From NCBI GenBank assembly GCA_028874215.1, contig JAPPLF010000100.1:129509-186194 (forward strand): a DNA stretch of 56,686 nucleotides, read 5' to 3'. Each line of letters opens with the position of its first letter. The stretch's first letter is position 1. Source of the stretch: Acidobacteriota bacterium (GTDB taxonomy: Bacteria > Acidobacteriota > UBA6911 > RPQK01 > JAJDTT01). The position numbers and the translations under genes are program-made. Positions 26,390 to 35,870 of this stretch are shown here, one piece after another. Below the pieces are notes generated by a model. The model searched no databases. It was not told the DNA's origin and saw only the letters and a list, made by a program, of their open reading frames with translations.

Positions 26390-27775
26390 TCACAGAGCAA
26401 GCTGCTGGGCTTGCGCGTGCCAGGTGACTTGCAGCTCACGTCCGAGGAAAGGCCGATCCATAGTGCCCCGCTGGCCGTGGCCAGTACTCCAGCAGTTCGG
26501 CCACCGGAGTCGTTCCAGTCCGTGTGAGGAAGCGGATGGCAGCGTCGACCATGAGTCTCGGTCGTCTCTCCGCCAGAGAACGCCACCAGGTCCCATGCCG
26601 GTGTGGAAGGCGAGTTGAACCGTGAAAGGTTCATTGGGTGGAAGCGGCGGGCCAAGCCAGTAGCTGGGACTGCGGCCGGGAGCTTTGCTCAGAAGGACGG
26701 CGACACGGCGTTTGTGTCCAAGCAGTCCAATCCAGACCGGCGCCAGCACCCGGCAGTCATCCCAACCACTGAGCAGAGTTTGCGCTTCCCCGTCCCGGGA
26801 GGGGCCAATGATCCCCGAAAAGCGCCACGCGATCATAAACTCGGCTGAGTCGGAGCCCTCAATTTCGCAGGGTAGTTCTTGAATTTCGTTGGAAGGACCG
26901 AACGGCGTCCAACTCTCAGAAGGGGGCAGGTGTGGCGGCCACTCCAACCATGCTCTGATCTCGCCTGAAGTTTCCAGGACTTGGTAGCGCAGTCCGTCTG
27001 AATCGAGTGTGGCCTGCACGCAGTGCAGGGTCCCACGTGTCCTGCCGGCTCCACCGGTCAATACCTGAAGCACACCTTGGTGAACCTGTACGTCGAAGGT
27101 CAGAAGGTGACTGCATACATACGCAAACACTCGGTGTCGGACCAGTACATCCCAGAATTCACGGCCGTCTTCTGGCACGATTCCCAACTCATGGGGACCG
27201 AAATGCCCTTTGACGGGATGGGCAGGATGATGGCCGAACACGAGTCGGTACCGTGCATCGGCATGGTCCGACAGGGTTTGATCGAGCCACGTGGTTTCCA
27301 CACGCCCTTCGCCTCCGTGTCCGGACCAGAGGGTGTTGACGAAGACGAGAAGCAGATCGTCGCGGCGTACGAAATAGGTCAGTCCCTCCTGGCCCGGTGG
27401 CCCGTTGCGGGGCAGGTGCGCCAGAATTTCCCTGAACACGCGCTCACTTGCCGAATCGTAGGCCGTATGGTTTCCCGTGGTGTGAAAGAGCGGGATCCTG
27501 GTCCTGTCCAGCCAGTGCATTTCCCGCTCGAACCAGTGCCGCCATTGGTTTCTCAAAGTCTCTTCATCAGTGGAGAGACCGATGATCTCGTCACCCGGAA
27601 AGCAGATGAATTGAGGCTGGGGGCGAAGGCGAGCAAGGACGGCGTTCACCCTTGCAAAGTTGGCCTCCTCCGGTTTTCCCGCCACGCCGGAGCAGCTGTC
27701 CGCGTAGCAGACGAACTGATGGCCAGCTCCGTCGCGCGGGGTGAGGGCAGCGATTGTGGGAGAAAGCAAATCCAC
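26390..27775 (-). CDS. Metallophosphoesterase-like protein with degenerate metal site
   Basis: A 461-residue protein. Calcineurin-like motifs are present but changed: YADSC for DxH, FPGDEI for GDxxD, TTGNHTAYD for GNH(D/E), an intact FGHHPAHP, and CSHLLTFD in place of GHxH. The region after about residue 270 seems a beta-sandwich tail, possibly ligand binding. The only in-frame start before the domain is GTG at 27775, just after a stop. Altered first and last motifs make catalysis uncertain; it may bind rather than cleave phosphoesters. Confidence 0.65.
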   Translation of the reverse strand: MDLLSPTIAALTPRDGAGHQFVCYADSCSGVAGKPEEANFARVNAVLARLRPQPQFICFPGDEIIGLSTDEETLRNQWRHWFEREMHWLDRTRIPLFHTTGNHTAYDSASERVFREILAHLPRNGPPGQEGLTYFVRRDDLLLVFVNTLWSGHGGEGRVETTWLDQTLSDHADARYRLVFGHHPAHPVKGHFGPHELGIVPEDGREFWDVLVRHRVFAYVCSHLLTFDVQVHQGVLQVLTGGAGRTRGTLHCVQATLDSDGLRYQVLETSGEIRAWLEWPPHLPPSESWTPFGPSNEIQELPCEIEGSDSAEFMIAWRFSGIIGPSRDGEAQTLLSGWDDCRVLAPVWIGLLGHKRRVAVLLSKAPGRSPSYWLGPPLPPNEPFTVQLAFHTGMGPGGVLWRRDDRDSWSTLPSASSHGLERLRWPNCWSTGHGQRGTMDRPFLGRELQVTWHAQAQQLAL

Positions 27776-27853
27776 AGGGTTATCTCATGGGTTGAGGAAC
27801 AGTTCGGACGTGGACTCGAAAACGCTCCAGAAATAAGGCGTGAGTGGCCAGGT

Positions 27854-28231
27854 TCAGTGGACCCGGCCGGGTGAGAAGGCTTTCTCCTCCTCGAACCCAT
27901 GGGTCAGGACGAAGAAATACGAAGGGCTCTGGCCCAGGTCCGACTCGATGACCAACTCGAAGAGGTTTTCCTCGTTGCTCTCACTGGCCACCGCTTGGAC
28001 GTAGCCAATCTCCTCGGACTTGATGAAGAGTTCTCCCAATAGGAGCTTGCCCCGGAGGACCTGAACCAGCAGAGTGCCGTCCGGCTCGCTGGCGAAATGC
28101 CAGTGGAGGTCCTCGTCGTCGTAGAGGACGGCGTTCATCGTTCCCGCCCTCAAGATGCAGTTGGGATGGGCGTTGAGCCATCTCCAGAAAGCGTCGAACG
28201 TCATCGTGAAAGGAGCTTCCATGCGGCTCAT
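27854..28231 (-). CDS. Small acidic hypothetical protein
   Basis: A 125-residue soluble protein with alternating hydrophobic strands (AVLYDDEDLHWHFASEPDG and LLVQVLRGKLLLGELF) and no signal peptide. No family recognised. ATG at 28222 is an alternative start. It lies 78 bases upstream of the phosphoesterase gene in the same direction. Confidence 0.55.
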   Translation of the reverse strand: MSRMEAPFTMTFDAFWRWLNAHPNCILRAGTMNAVLYDDEDLHWHFASEPDGTLLVQVLRGKLLLGELFIKSEEIGYVQAVASESNEENLFELVIESDLGQSPSYFFVLTHGFEEEKAFSPGRVH

Positions 28232-28280
28232 GGTAACAGTCCGCAGCGGAAGTCGTCACGGCATTCGGCCCGGTCTCCGG

Positions 28281-29525
28281 CTACCGCCTGAGGGCCGCTT
28301 CGACGCCCAAGAATCCTGCCAGCAGGAAGAAAACGAGGATCGAGGCCAGCACTATTGAGGTCCAGGGCCGGTTCCGGTAACGGCTGCCGATCCATCCGGA
28401 CTTGCCGTTCATGCGCAGCAACGCGGCCGCCAGCATGGGGACGAAGAGCACGCCGACGATGGCATAGGTTTTCTGCATCCGGGCGAACCCGACCCACAGG
28501 CCCACCATCGGAATCGTGGCCATGGCGTACATGAAACCCCGGTAGATCCTGGAGTCGGGGTCCACACGCCGGCTCTTGCCTGATCCCCGGTTACCCATCA
28601 GCGAGGTCAGGTCGGTGAACAAGTAGGGAATGCTCTGCCACGCCCCCAGGAGACTGCTGAAGATGGCTCCCCAGGCTCCCAACAGGAACGCCCAGCCCCC
28701 CAATGGACCCAGAGACTCCGACAGACGCTCAGCCAGGCGAATCAGCAGCGTGGCGCCGCCGCCCTGTACCTCGACCTGGCTGCCGATGATCACCATGGCC
28801 AAGCCGAACAGGGCCGTTACGACGTAGGCGGCGGCCAGATCGAGCCGGCAGATTGTGAGATCCTTCACGCCGCGCCGCCCCTCCTCCTGGATCCAGTAGC
28901 CGTAGCAGAGAATGGTGACCGTACCGCCCACGCCCCCCATGAGGGCCAGCGTCCATCCCAGGCCCTGGCCGCTCGATTCGGGGATAGCGGGCCACACCAG
29001 GCCGGCGATGACGTCCCCCCAATCCGGTGCCAGGCGGCCGGCGGAAACCACGACCGTGCAGAACATCAGGCCGATGCAGACCCGCATGACCTTTTCGAAG
29101 AGCCGGTAGCCTCCCAAGCGGACCATCAGGACTCCGACCAGGCTCCACACGATCCCGTGGAAGATCTTGCCCGTGGCCGGATCGGAATGAAGGGGCAGGA
29201 GGGCATGGGAAGCCACGCCGCAGGCGCTCATCAGCGCCGCCGCCACCAGGAAACTCCAGACCACCAGGTATCCCAGGAAGAGGTATTGGACGGGCCGGCC
29301 CAGGCGATCCACGGCGCCTTCCAGGAGGGTGTGTCCGGTGGCCAGTTGCCAGCGCGTGATCCCCTCGCTGAGGACGAACTTGAAGAAACTGCCGGCCAGG
29401 ACAGCCCAGAGGATAGCGACCCCCAGCTTCGATCCGGCGAAACCGGCGGTGGCCAAGTCTCCGGCGCCCACGCCGGTGGCCGCCACCAGCAATCCGGGTC
29501 CCAATATGGCAAGCGGATTTCTCAT
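28281..29525 (-). CDS. Divergent Nramp-family transporter
   Basis: A 414-residue membrane protein with about 11 helices, the Nramp size and topology. The first helix reads GPGLLVAATGVGAGDLATAG (about 9-28), where transition-metal Nramps have DPGN; here it is GAGD. The sixth helix, near GTVTILCYGYWIQEE (about 207-221), lacks the MPH metal-binding motif. This resembles Nramp-related proteins that do not use the canonical metal ligands, so substrate (for example Mg2+ or another ion) is open. GTG at 29537 is an alternative start; neither has a strong ribosome site. Confidence 0.78.
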   Translation of the reverse strand: MRNPLAILGPGLLVAATGVGAGDLATAGFAGSKLGVAILWAVLAGSFFKFVLSEGITRWQLATGHTLLEGAVDRLGRPVQYLFLGYLVVWSFLVAAALMSACGVASHALLPLHSDPATGKIFHGIVWSLVGVLMVRLGGYRLFEKVMRVCIGLMFCTVVVSAGRLAPDWGDVIAGLVWPAIPESSGQGLGWTLALMGGVGGTVTILCYGYWIQEEGRRGVKDLTICRLDLAAAYVVTALFGLAMVIIGSQVEVQGGGATLLIRLAERLSESLGPLGGWAFLLGAWGAIFSSLLGAWQSIPYLFTDLTSLMGNRGSGKSRRVDPDSRIYRGFMYAMATIPMVGLWVGFARMQKTYAIVGVLFVPMLAAALLRMNGKSGWIGSRYRNRPWTSIVLASILVFFLLAGFLGVEAALRR

Positions 29526-29692
29526 CTTGTGTCCCACACTAGTCTGCTGGAGCCAGCCGCCGTTCGCTACCTTGGATCTCCAACCAATCAGAAGGGGGCC
29601 GTCTGGGCTATCACCTCACCGGCGCCGACCTCTACTCCTTCCGGTCGGACTCGGACTGAGCTCCGAAGAGGGGGGAGAAACCGACACGAAGT

Positions 29693-30940
29693 TTACGAAT
29701 ATCGCTTTCGCATTCCACGTCGGCCAAAGAGCTGAGACAATTGGGCCATCGCTGGATGAGAAGCCGTTACGGCAGACGGGAGATTCTCATATCTGTCCAG
29801 CAATTCCGATTCCGAAGATTCTCGCGGCCAATCGAGGTTGGGCGAGATATGTTTGTCTTCTATCGCGACGGCGGACATTTCAAGTAGACCGATCAGGTCC
29901 CGCGTCGCCGCACGACGGGGATGTTTAAGATCTTTGTAGAGCCCTCCAATACGCTGTCCTAGCTCATACCCAGTGGAGGGCCCAACGTCCAATAGAATCT
30001 CCAGGATCTGCAGTTGCCTCTGGGCCAGCACGCGCCGGCGGGGACTTCGTAGTTTCCCAAACAACGATCTGGCGAATTCCCGGAACAGCACTCGGCGATG
30101 ATTGGTGGCGATGGCCTCGGCAACCACGTTGCATCTCTCGGCCACCGCCGGCAGCGCAAACTTCAGAAACGGCGTCAGATCGTGTCCGTTTTCGCGGGTT
30201 TCGTACAGAGCGGTCAAGTACTCGTCTTTGTGTTCGTAGTAGTAGTTGGACAGGCTGACCATGATCACGTCGTTGACCCCGGCCCGCCGCAGCATGAATG
30301 CTTCCAAGGCGCGGGCGGTGCGGCCGTTTCCGTCGCCGAAGGGGTGCATGGCGCCGATGTGGTAGTGAGCGGCAATAGCCTGAATGAGACGGTCGTGACG
30401 CTGGAACTCTCCGGCGATGGCGGCAGCGAGGCCTTCGAAGGCCTCGCTGCATTCACGGCCGCCCTCGGCACCCCGGCAGCGTGGCGTCCCGAAGGTGACG
30501 TTCCACGCGTCAGGACGTGTCCGGCCCGGTTCGCAATGATCATCGTCGCATCCGGTCACGATGCGCCGCTGGATTTCCCGGATGAAATCGGCGCTGACCG
30601 GCTGTTCGGCAGGTCTTGAACGCAGCCAGCGGTAGGTGGCGTCAGCGGCGCGAAGTTGACGCTGGGAACGGGTCAATCTAGTCGTCGCAGTCAGGGTGGC
30701 GGCGAGAGCTTCGTCCTGTTCGCGTTGCGTGAACTCGGCGCCTTCAATGCGCGATGTGCCGGCCGCTTCCAATCGCAACTGCTCCGCGTGCGCCTCCTCA
30801 ATCCACTGAGGTAGATATGGCATCTGATTTAGGACGCCGCCGCCGGTCTTGGCCTCGACCAGCCGGTGGAAGACGGCAGGGGGATCGTAGTGCACCCATC
30901 GCTGGGGGACCACATAGCGACTGACATTATCGGCAGTCAT
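29693..30940 (-). CDS. fic: Fic-family AMP-transferase-like protein
   Basis: A 415-residue protein with an intact Fic motif HPFGDGNGRTAR (199-210) carrying the catalytic His199. An inhibitory-helix motif T/S-x-x-x-E-G reads TSRIEG at 62-67, with glutamate 66 placed to block ATP, making it a class II Fic. The C-terminal part (about 300-380) looks like a winged helix. Fic enzymes transfer AMP or related groups to target proteins. No separate antitoxin is adjacent; autoinhibition is internal. The start codon sits inside the last unit of an 11-bp iteron array. Confidence 0.9.
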   Translation of the reverse strand: MTADNVSRYVVPQRWVHYDPPAVFHRLVEAKTGGGVLNQMPYLPQWIEEAHAEQLRLEAAGTSRIEGAEFTQREQDEALAATLTATTRLTRSQRQLRAADATYRWLRSRPAEQPVSADFIREIQRRIVTGCDDDHCEPGRTRPDAWNVTFGTPRCRGAEGGRECSEAFEGLAAAIAGEFQRHDRLIQAIAAHYHIGAMHPFGDGNGRTARALEAFMLRRAGVNDVIMVSLSNYYYEHKDEYLTALYETRENGHDLTPFLKFALPAVAERCNVVAEAIATNHRRVLFREFARSLFGKLRSPRRRVLAQRQLQILEILLDVGPSTGYELGQRIGGLYKDLKHPRRAATRDLIGLLEMSAVAIEDKHISPNLDWPRESSESELLDRYENLPSAVTASHPAMAQLSQLFGRRGMRKRYS

Positions 30941-31063
30941 TTCCGTCTCATTTCCAGTTCATTTCAAATGCATTTATTTGGATCATGAATATTATGAGTG
31001 ATTTATACCTTTAAATCGTACATTCATTTCCGTCTCATTTCCAGTTCATTTCGCTCTCGTTTC
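30937..31063 (-). repeat. Two iteron clusters upstream of fic
   Basis: TCATTTC occurs at 30937, 30948, 30959 and at 31024, 31035, 31046, exactly 11 bases apart within each cluster. Degenerate fourth units sit at 30970 and 31057. The two 29-bp blocks are identical and 87 bases apart. The first overlaps the fic start codon (30938-30940). Read on the minus strand the unit is GGAAATGA. Regular one-turn spacing suggests cooperative protein binding, perhaps autoregulation. AT-rich sequence between the clusters could hold the promoter. Confidence 0.75.
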
Positions 31064-31271
31064 CACGGTCTCTTCGGAATCGAGTCCGCATACCGAGCAA
31101 TACCTTCCTGATGACCGTTCTGAGACCCTCGCGGCATCGCGGGAAGACTCAGCAGTTGAAATGTCCCCATTCAATCCCAACTTGTGCTCAGCCTCCCTGC
31201 CTTAGGCCGAGGTTGGAGACCCTCGACGTTTACCGTCTCGACCAGTAACCTGACGTGTCAGGAGGTGTGAA
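31064..31271. other. Divergent intergenic region, fic to sialate esterase
   Basis: Beyond the iterons this region (208 bases) shows no supported gene or strong promoter. The last few bases include the AGGAGG ribosome site for the GTG start at 31272. Confidence 0.5.
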
Positions 31272-32807
31272 GTGGTACTCCCGCACTCATGGAGACTTGT
31301 CGGAATTGCAGTGGCGTCGTTGCTGGCTTCCGCCGGGCCGGTTCAGGCCGAGGTTCGGTTGCCGGCCGTGATCTCGGACCACATGCTCCTGCAGCAGAAG
31401 GTTCCGGTACGGATCTGGGGTTGGGCTGGTCCCGATGAAACCGTCCACGTCCGCTTCCGGGGCCGGAGTTACGCGGCGAATCCGCCGTTGCCGGGGGAAT
31501 CGGGAGACTGGGAAGTGTTCCTGGCCCCCTCGGAAGCCGGTGGCCCCTTTCGTCTGGAGGTCCGGGGGACCAATGCCATCGTAATCGAAGATGTCCTGGT
31601 GGGGGACGTCTGGGTGGCTTCGGGGCAGTCCAACATGGACTGGTCGGTCCGGCGTTCCAGGAATCCGGATCAGGAGATCGCCCAGGCCAACTTTCCCAGG
31701 ATCCGCCTCTTCAAGGTTGCCCGCAACGTGGCCGACGAGCCGCTGGAGGACGTGGAGGGCGCATGGCATCCCTGTTCTCCAGAGTCGGTCGAGCATTTTT
31801 CGGCCGTCGGTTACTACTTCGCCCGCCATCTTCACCGGAAGCTGGGTCACCCCGTCGGCGTGATCCAGACGGCGTGGGGAGGGACCCCGGCACAGGCCTG
31901 GGTCAGCCGGCCTCACCTCGAGTCCGATCCCGCTCTGACCCTGGCTTTGGAGAAGTGGGAACAAGTGCTGGCCGAATATCCGGAACGTCAGAAGGAGCAT
32001 CTGGCGGAGGTCGCCCGCTGGGAACGGAAGGCCGCGGCCGCAAAGAAAAAAGGCGAACCTGTGCCTCGCCGGCCGCGCCGCCCCCTGGGCCCCGGCCATC
32101 CGTGGACGCCTGGAGGTCTCTTCAACGCCATGATCTCGCCACTCGTGCCCTATGCCGTCCGCGGCGCCATTTGGTACCAGGGGGAGAACAATGGTCATTT
32201 CGCGGAGGCCCATCTCTATCGCTCTCTTTTCCCGGCGTTGATCCAAAACTGGAGAACACACTGGAAAACAGGTCCGTTCCCCTTCCTCTTCGTCCAGTTG
32301 GCCAACTACCGCAAAACGCCCGAAGGCAGCGAATGGCCCGAGCTCAGGGAAGCCCAGCTCATGACGCTGAGCGTCAGGAACACGGGCATGGCGGTCACCA
32401 TCGATATCGGCAACCCGGAAGACATCCATCCCAAGAACAAGCAGGACGTGGGCAAGCGCCTGGCTCTGGCGGCGCGCGCGTTGGCCCACGGCGAGGACCT
32501 GGTCTACTCGGGGCCCGTCTTTCGCCGGGTCAACCCGGAGGAAACCGGACTGCGAATCTGGTTCGATCACGTGGGAGGCGGGCTCGAGAGCCGGGGGGGC
32601 GATTTGACCGGCTTCGAGGTGGCCGGAGCCGACCGGCGCTTCGTGCCGGCGTCCGCCCGGATCGATGCCGGGACCGTCTTGGTTTCCAGCCCGGAAGTGG
32701 AGCGGGCCGTTGCCGTCCGCTACGGCTGGAGCGACAGCCCCGTCTGCAATCTCTACAACGCCGAGGGACTTCCCGCCTCGCCCTTCCGCAGCGACGATTG
32801 GGAATAG
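31272..32807 (+). CDS. Sialate O-acetylesterase-like protein
   Basis: A 511-residue exported SGNH-type hydrolase. A signal peptide ends near GPVQA. Block I is GQSNM with nucleophile Ser120, a WYQGENN block follows around residue 298, and DIHP (D384/H386) supplies the acid and base. Such enzymes remove O-acetyl groups from sialic acids or other sugars. A good AGGAGG site precedes the GTG start. It could cooperate with the sialidase-like genes at 18132 and 48614. Confidence 0.88.
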   Translation: MVLPHSWRLVGIAVASLLASAGPVQAEVRLPAVISDHMLLQQKVPVRIWGWAGPDETVHVRFRGRSYAANPPLPGESGDWEVFLAPSEAGGPFRLEVRGTNAIVIEDVLVGDVWVASGQSNMDWSVRRSRNPDQEIAQANFPRIRLFKVARNVADEPLEDVEGAWHPCSPESVEHFSAVGYYFARHLHRKLGHPVGVIQTAWGGTPAQAWVSRPHLESDPALTLALEKWEQVLAEYPERQKEHLAEVARWERKAAAAKKKGEPVPRRPRRPLGPGHPWTPGGLFNAMISPLVPYAVRGAIWYQGENNGHFAEAHLYRSLFPALIQNWRTHWKTGPFPFLFVQLANYRKTPEGSEWPELREAQLMTLSVRNTGMAVTIDIGNPEDIHPKNKQDVGKRLALAARALAHGEDLVYSGPVFRRVNPEETGLRIWFDHVGGGLESRGGDLTGFEVAGADRRFVPASARIDAGTVLVSSPEVERAVAVRYGWSDSPVCNLYNAEGLPASPFRSDDWE

Positions 32808-32828
32808 TCCGGTCCGGACAAACGCGGA

Positions 32829-33815
32829 TCAACCGCTTGAGAAGGCCGGCATGACCCGGGTCGCGAAGAGCTCCATGGACTCCAGCATGTCCCGCTGCGA
32901 GATGCCTTGGTGCTGGCAATGGTAGACAAGGGTGTCGGCGCCCATGTCACGATAGGCGGCCACCTGGTCGATGCACTCTCCGGGTGTCCCCAGGATGAGC
33001 CGGTCCCGGAAATCGTCCAGTTGGCCGTACTTGTATCGCCTTCCCTCCGGAGTGTCCTTCATCCAGCCGGAATAGCGCCGGTATTGCTCGAGCAGCGGTT
33101 TCTCCACCAACGCTCGTGCCCGGGCCCGCGTCTTGGCCACGAATCCCAGGCGGGCCACCACCAGCGTTCCCTGCTTGCGGAACTCATCCAGGGCGTTTCG
33201 ATAGACCCGGATCTTTTCCCTCAGTTCCCGCCGGCCGAGACTGGCGCTGGGCAACCAGCCGTCCGCCAGCCGGGCCGAGCGGCGGACCACCACATCGGCC
33301 GTCCCGCCGATCCAGATGGGAGGCCGGGGTTTCCGGACCGGCAGCGGACCGATGCGGACGTCTCGACAGCGGAAGTATTTGCCCTGGAAGGTGACCGACT
33401 CGCCGGCCCAGAGCCGGGAGATCACCTCCAGGTTCTCCAGGAACCGGCCCCGCCGTTGGCGCAGCAGGACCTCTGAGATGGCCAGTTCCTCCTCCCGGTA
33501 ACCCAGAACCAGACCGAAGATGAGACGGCCGCCCGAGATCACGTCCACGTGCGCCGCCTGCTCGGCCAGCAGGATCGGGTTGTAGATGGGAAGGATGAAT
33601 CCGCTGGAGCAGAGCTGAATCCGGCGGGTGACCGGAGCCAGCGCGGCCAGGGTCGTGAGCATCTCATGGAAGCCGGAGGGCCAGAGATGCCGGTCGCCCA
33701 GGCAGACCAAGTCGAATCCCAACTCCTCGGCCACCTGGACCCTTTCCCGGAGTTGGTCGAAGCTGGCCTGTCCGGAGTCGGTGAAGGTCTGTCCGAGAAT
33801 GATTCCGAAGTTCAT
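32829..33815 (-). CDS. LLM-class flavin-dependent oxidoreductase
   Basis: A 328-residue TIM-barrel enzyme of the luciferase-like (FMN or F420) family, with N-terminal MNFGIILGQTF, VAEELGFDLVCLGDRHLW and a later GRLIFGLVLGYREEE helix. No partner reductase is visible, and substrate cannot be assigned. The upstream frame to 33854 is probably not translated; ATG at 33815 starts the typical first strand. Confidence 0.85.
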   Translation of the reverse strand: MNFGIILGQTFTDSGQASFDQLRERVQVAEELGFDLVCLGDRHLWPSGFHEMLTTLAALAPVTRRIQLCSSGFILPIYNPILLAEQAAHVDVISGGRLIFGLVLGYREEELAISEVLLRQRRGRFLENLEVISRLWAGESVTFQGKYFRCRDVRIGPLPVRKPRPPIWIGGTADVVVRRSARLADGWLPSASLGRRELREKIRVYRNALDEFRKQGTLVVARLGFVAKTRARARALVEKPLLEQYRRYSGWMKDTPEGRRYKYGQLDDFRDRLILGTPGECIDQVAAYRDMGADTLVYHCQHQGISQRDMLESMELFATRVMPAFSSG

Positions 33816-33971
33816 ACACGCCCTGTTCGCAGTCTGCGCTCTCCGCACCGGCATCGGGGATGCCGGGGAAGCAATGGGCCGCTATTCTACTGAAGGGGAG
33901 ATCAGGAGGGTATCCTGACGGCTTGGGACTCCTTTGGTCCGGGCTCCCATCCGAGGGCCACGAGGCAGACA

Positions 33972-35807
33972 GTGACGGCGATATTGGGAATCTCGGCGTT
34001 TTATCACGACTCGGCCGCGGCTCTGGTCCGGGACGGCGAGATCGTGGCGGCGGCCCAGGAGGAGCGTTTCAGCCGGAAGAAGCATGACGCCTCCTTCCCC
34101 GCGCAGGCCATCGAGTACTGTCTGGAGGAAGCCGGTCTCACGCCGGGCGAGCTTGATTACGTGGGCTTCTACGACAAGCCCTTGATGAAGTTCGAAAGGC
34201 TGCTGGAGACCTACCTCGCCTATGCGCCCAGGGGATTCTCCTCGTTCGTGAAGGCGATGCCGGTCTGGCTCCGGGAGAAGCTTCATCTCCCGGGACAGAT
34301 GACCCGGGGGCTCGGCGGGGCCTACCGCAAGCGGTTCGTCTTCACCGAGCATCACGAGTCCCACGCGGCCAGCGCCTTCTTTCCCTCACCCTTCCGGAAC
34401 GCCGCAATCCTGACCGTGGACGGGGTGGGGGAGTGGGCCACCGCCGCCTACGGCACCGGAAAGGATAACCGGATCCGGCTGACCCACGAGCTTCGCTTTC
34501 CCCATTCTCCGGGTCTTCTCTATTCCGCTTTCACCTATTTTTGCGGGTTCCGGGTGAACTCGGGGGAGTACAAGCTCATGGGGTTGGCGCCCTACGGCGA
34601 GCCCCGGTACATGGACCTGATTCTCCGGCGGATCATCGACCTGAAGGAGGACGGCTCCTTCCGCATGGACATGTCCTATTTCAATTACTGCCAGGGCCTG
34701 ACCATGACCTCCCGCAAGTTCGAGCGGCTCTTCGGCGGAGCGCCCCGTCAGCCCGAGACGCCGCTGACGCAGCGGGAGATGGACCTGGCCGCCTCCATCC
34801 AGCGGGTCATGGAGGAGATCCTGCTGCGAATGGCCCGGCACGTCCACGCCCGGACCGGGCAGCCGAACCTCTGTCTGGCCGGCGGAGTCGCCCTCAATTG
34901 CGTGGCGAACGGACGGATACTGCGGGAAGGACCCTTCCGGGAGATCTGGGTCCAGCCCGCGGCCGGAGACGCCGGCGGCGCCCTGGGAACGGCCCTCTTC
35001 ATCTGGCACCAGTTGCTGGGCAACCGTCGCCGTGCGCAGACGCCCGACGGCCAGGAAGGCTCGCTTCTGGGCCCCTCATATGCAGAGACGGAGATCCGAT
35101 CCTTCCTGGACTCGGCGGGCGCCGACTACGAGCAGATCGACGATCCCGAAGAGCTGGTGCGGCGGGTGGCCCGGGTCATGGCTGACCAGAAGGTTGTGGG
35201 GTGGATGCAGGGGCGCATGGAATTCGGGCCCCGGGCCCTGGGATGCCGGAGCATCCTGGGAGACGCCAGAAGCAGCCGAATGCAGTCGGTGATGAACCTC
35301 AAGATCAAGTTTCGGGAGTCCTTCCGGCCCTTTGCGCCGTCGGTCATGCGGGAGCATGTGGACGAGTATTTCCAGATGCGGCCCGAAGAAGACAGTCCCT
35401 ACATGCTATTGGTGGCTCCGGTGCAGGATTCCAAGAGAGTGGCCTCGGACGGAAAGGCGCAGTTGACCGGATTGGACAAGCTCAGCGCCGCCCGCTCCGT
35501 CGTCCCGGCCATCACCCACGTGGACCACTCGGCCCGTGTTCAGACCGTCGACTCGGAGAGGCACGGAGCCTACTACCGGCTGCTGCGGGAATTCGACCGG
35601 CTGACCGGATGTCCCGTGGTCATCAACACCAGTTTCAACGTCCGGGGCGAGCCCATCGTCTGTTCGCCGGAGCAGGCCTACCGCTGTTTCATGTCCACCA
35701 ACATGGACGTGCTGGTCATGGAGAATTTCATCCTGCTCAAGGACCGGCAGCCTCGGGCGCGCGAATACGAAGTCGGCGCCTACTTGGCCCAGTTCGAACT
35801 GGACTAG
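33972..35807 (+). CDS. O-carbamoyltransferase (NodU/TobZ family)
   Basis: A 611-residue enzyme with the two-domain arrangement of NodU/CmcH/TobZ. The N-terminal part starts ILGISAFYHDSAAALV and has HHESHAASAFF (127 onward). LTVDGVGEW follows, as does a C-terminal YrdC-like part with EFGPRALGCRSIL and VVINTSFNVRGEPIV. It transfers a carbamoyl group to a hydroxyl on a sugar or other molecule. Carbamoyltransferases of this type are often next to SxtJ and DUF5989 genes; here those lie 8 kb away at 43852 and 44294. Confidence 0.9.
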   Translation: MTAILGISAFYHDSAAALVRDGEIVAAAQEERFSRKKHDASFPAQAIEYCLEEAGLTPGELDYVGFYDKPLMKFERLLETYLAYAPRGFSSFVKAMPVWLREKLHLPGQMTRGLGGAYRKRFVFTEHHESHAASAFFPSPFRNAAILTVDGVGEWATAAYGTGKDNRIRLTHELRFPHSPGLLYSAFTYFCGFRVNSGEYKLMGLAPYGEPRYMDLILRRIIDLKEDGSFRMDMSYFNYCQGLTMTSRKFERLFGGAPRQPETPLTQREMDLAASIQRVMEEILLRMARHVHARTGQPNLCLAGGVALNCVANGRILREGPFREIWVQPAAGDAGGALGTALFIWHQLLGNRRRAQTPDGQEGSLLGPSYAETEIRSFLDSAGADYEQIDDPEELVRRVARVMADQKVVGWMQGRMEFGPRALGCRSILGDARSSRMQSVMNLKIKFRESFRPFAPSVMREHVDEYFQMRPEEDSPYMLLVAPVQDSKRVASDGKAQLTGLDKLSAARSVVPAITHVDHSARVQTVDSERHGAYYRLLREFDRLTGCPVVINTSFNVRGEPIVCSPEQAYRCFMSTNMDVLVMENFILLKDRQPRAREYEVGAYLAQFELD

Positions 35808-35812
35808 ACATT

Positions 35813-35829
35813 CCCGCCGTGTGGGCGGG
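35813..35829. terminator. Hairpin between convergent genes
   Basis: CCCGCC and GGCGGG pair across a GTGTG loop, just after the carbamoyltransferase stop and before the convergent PIN gene end. No T-tract follows, so it may act as a weak or bidirectional terminator. Confidence 0.4.
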
Positions 35830-35870
35830 CCTTACGCTGAACCGTGTCCTCTCCATGAAACCCACGGACC

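Noticed and set aside
30937-31052. CRISPR-like direct repeats
   Set aside because: Only two 29-bp copies are present with one spacer of 58 bases, and no cas genes lie nearby; the 11-base periodicity fits iterons.
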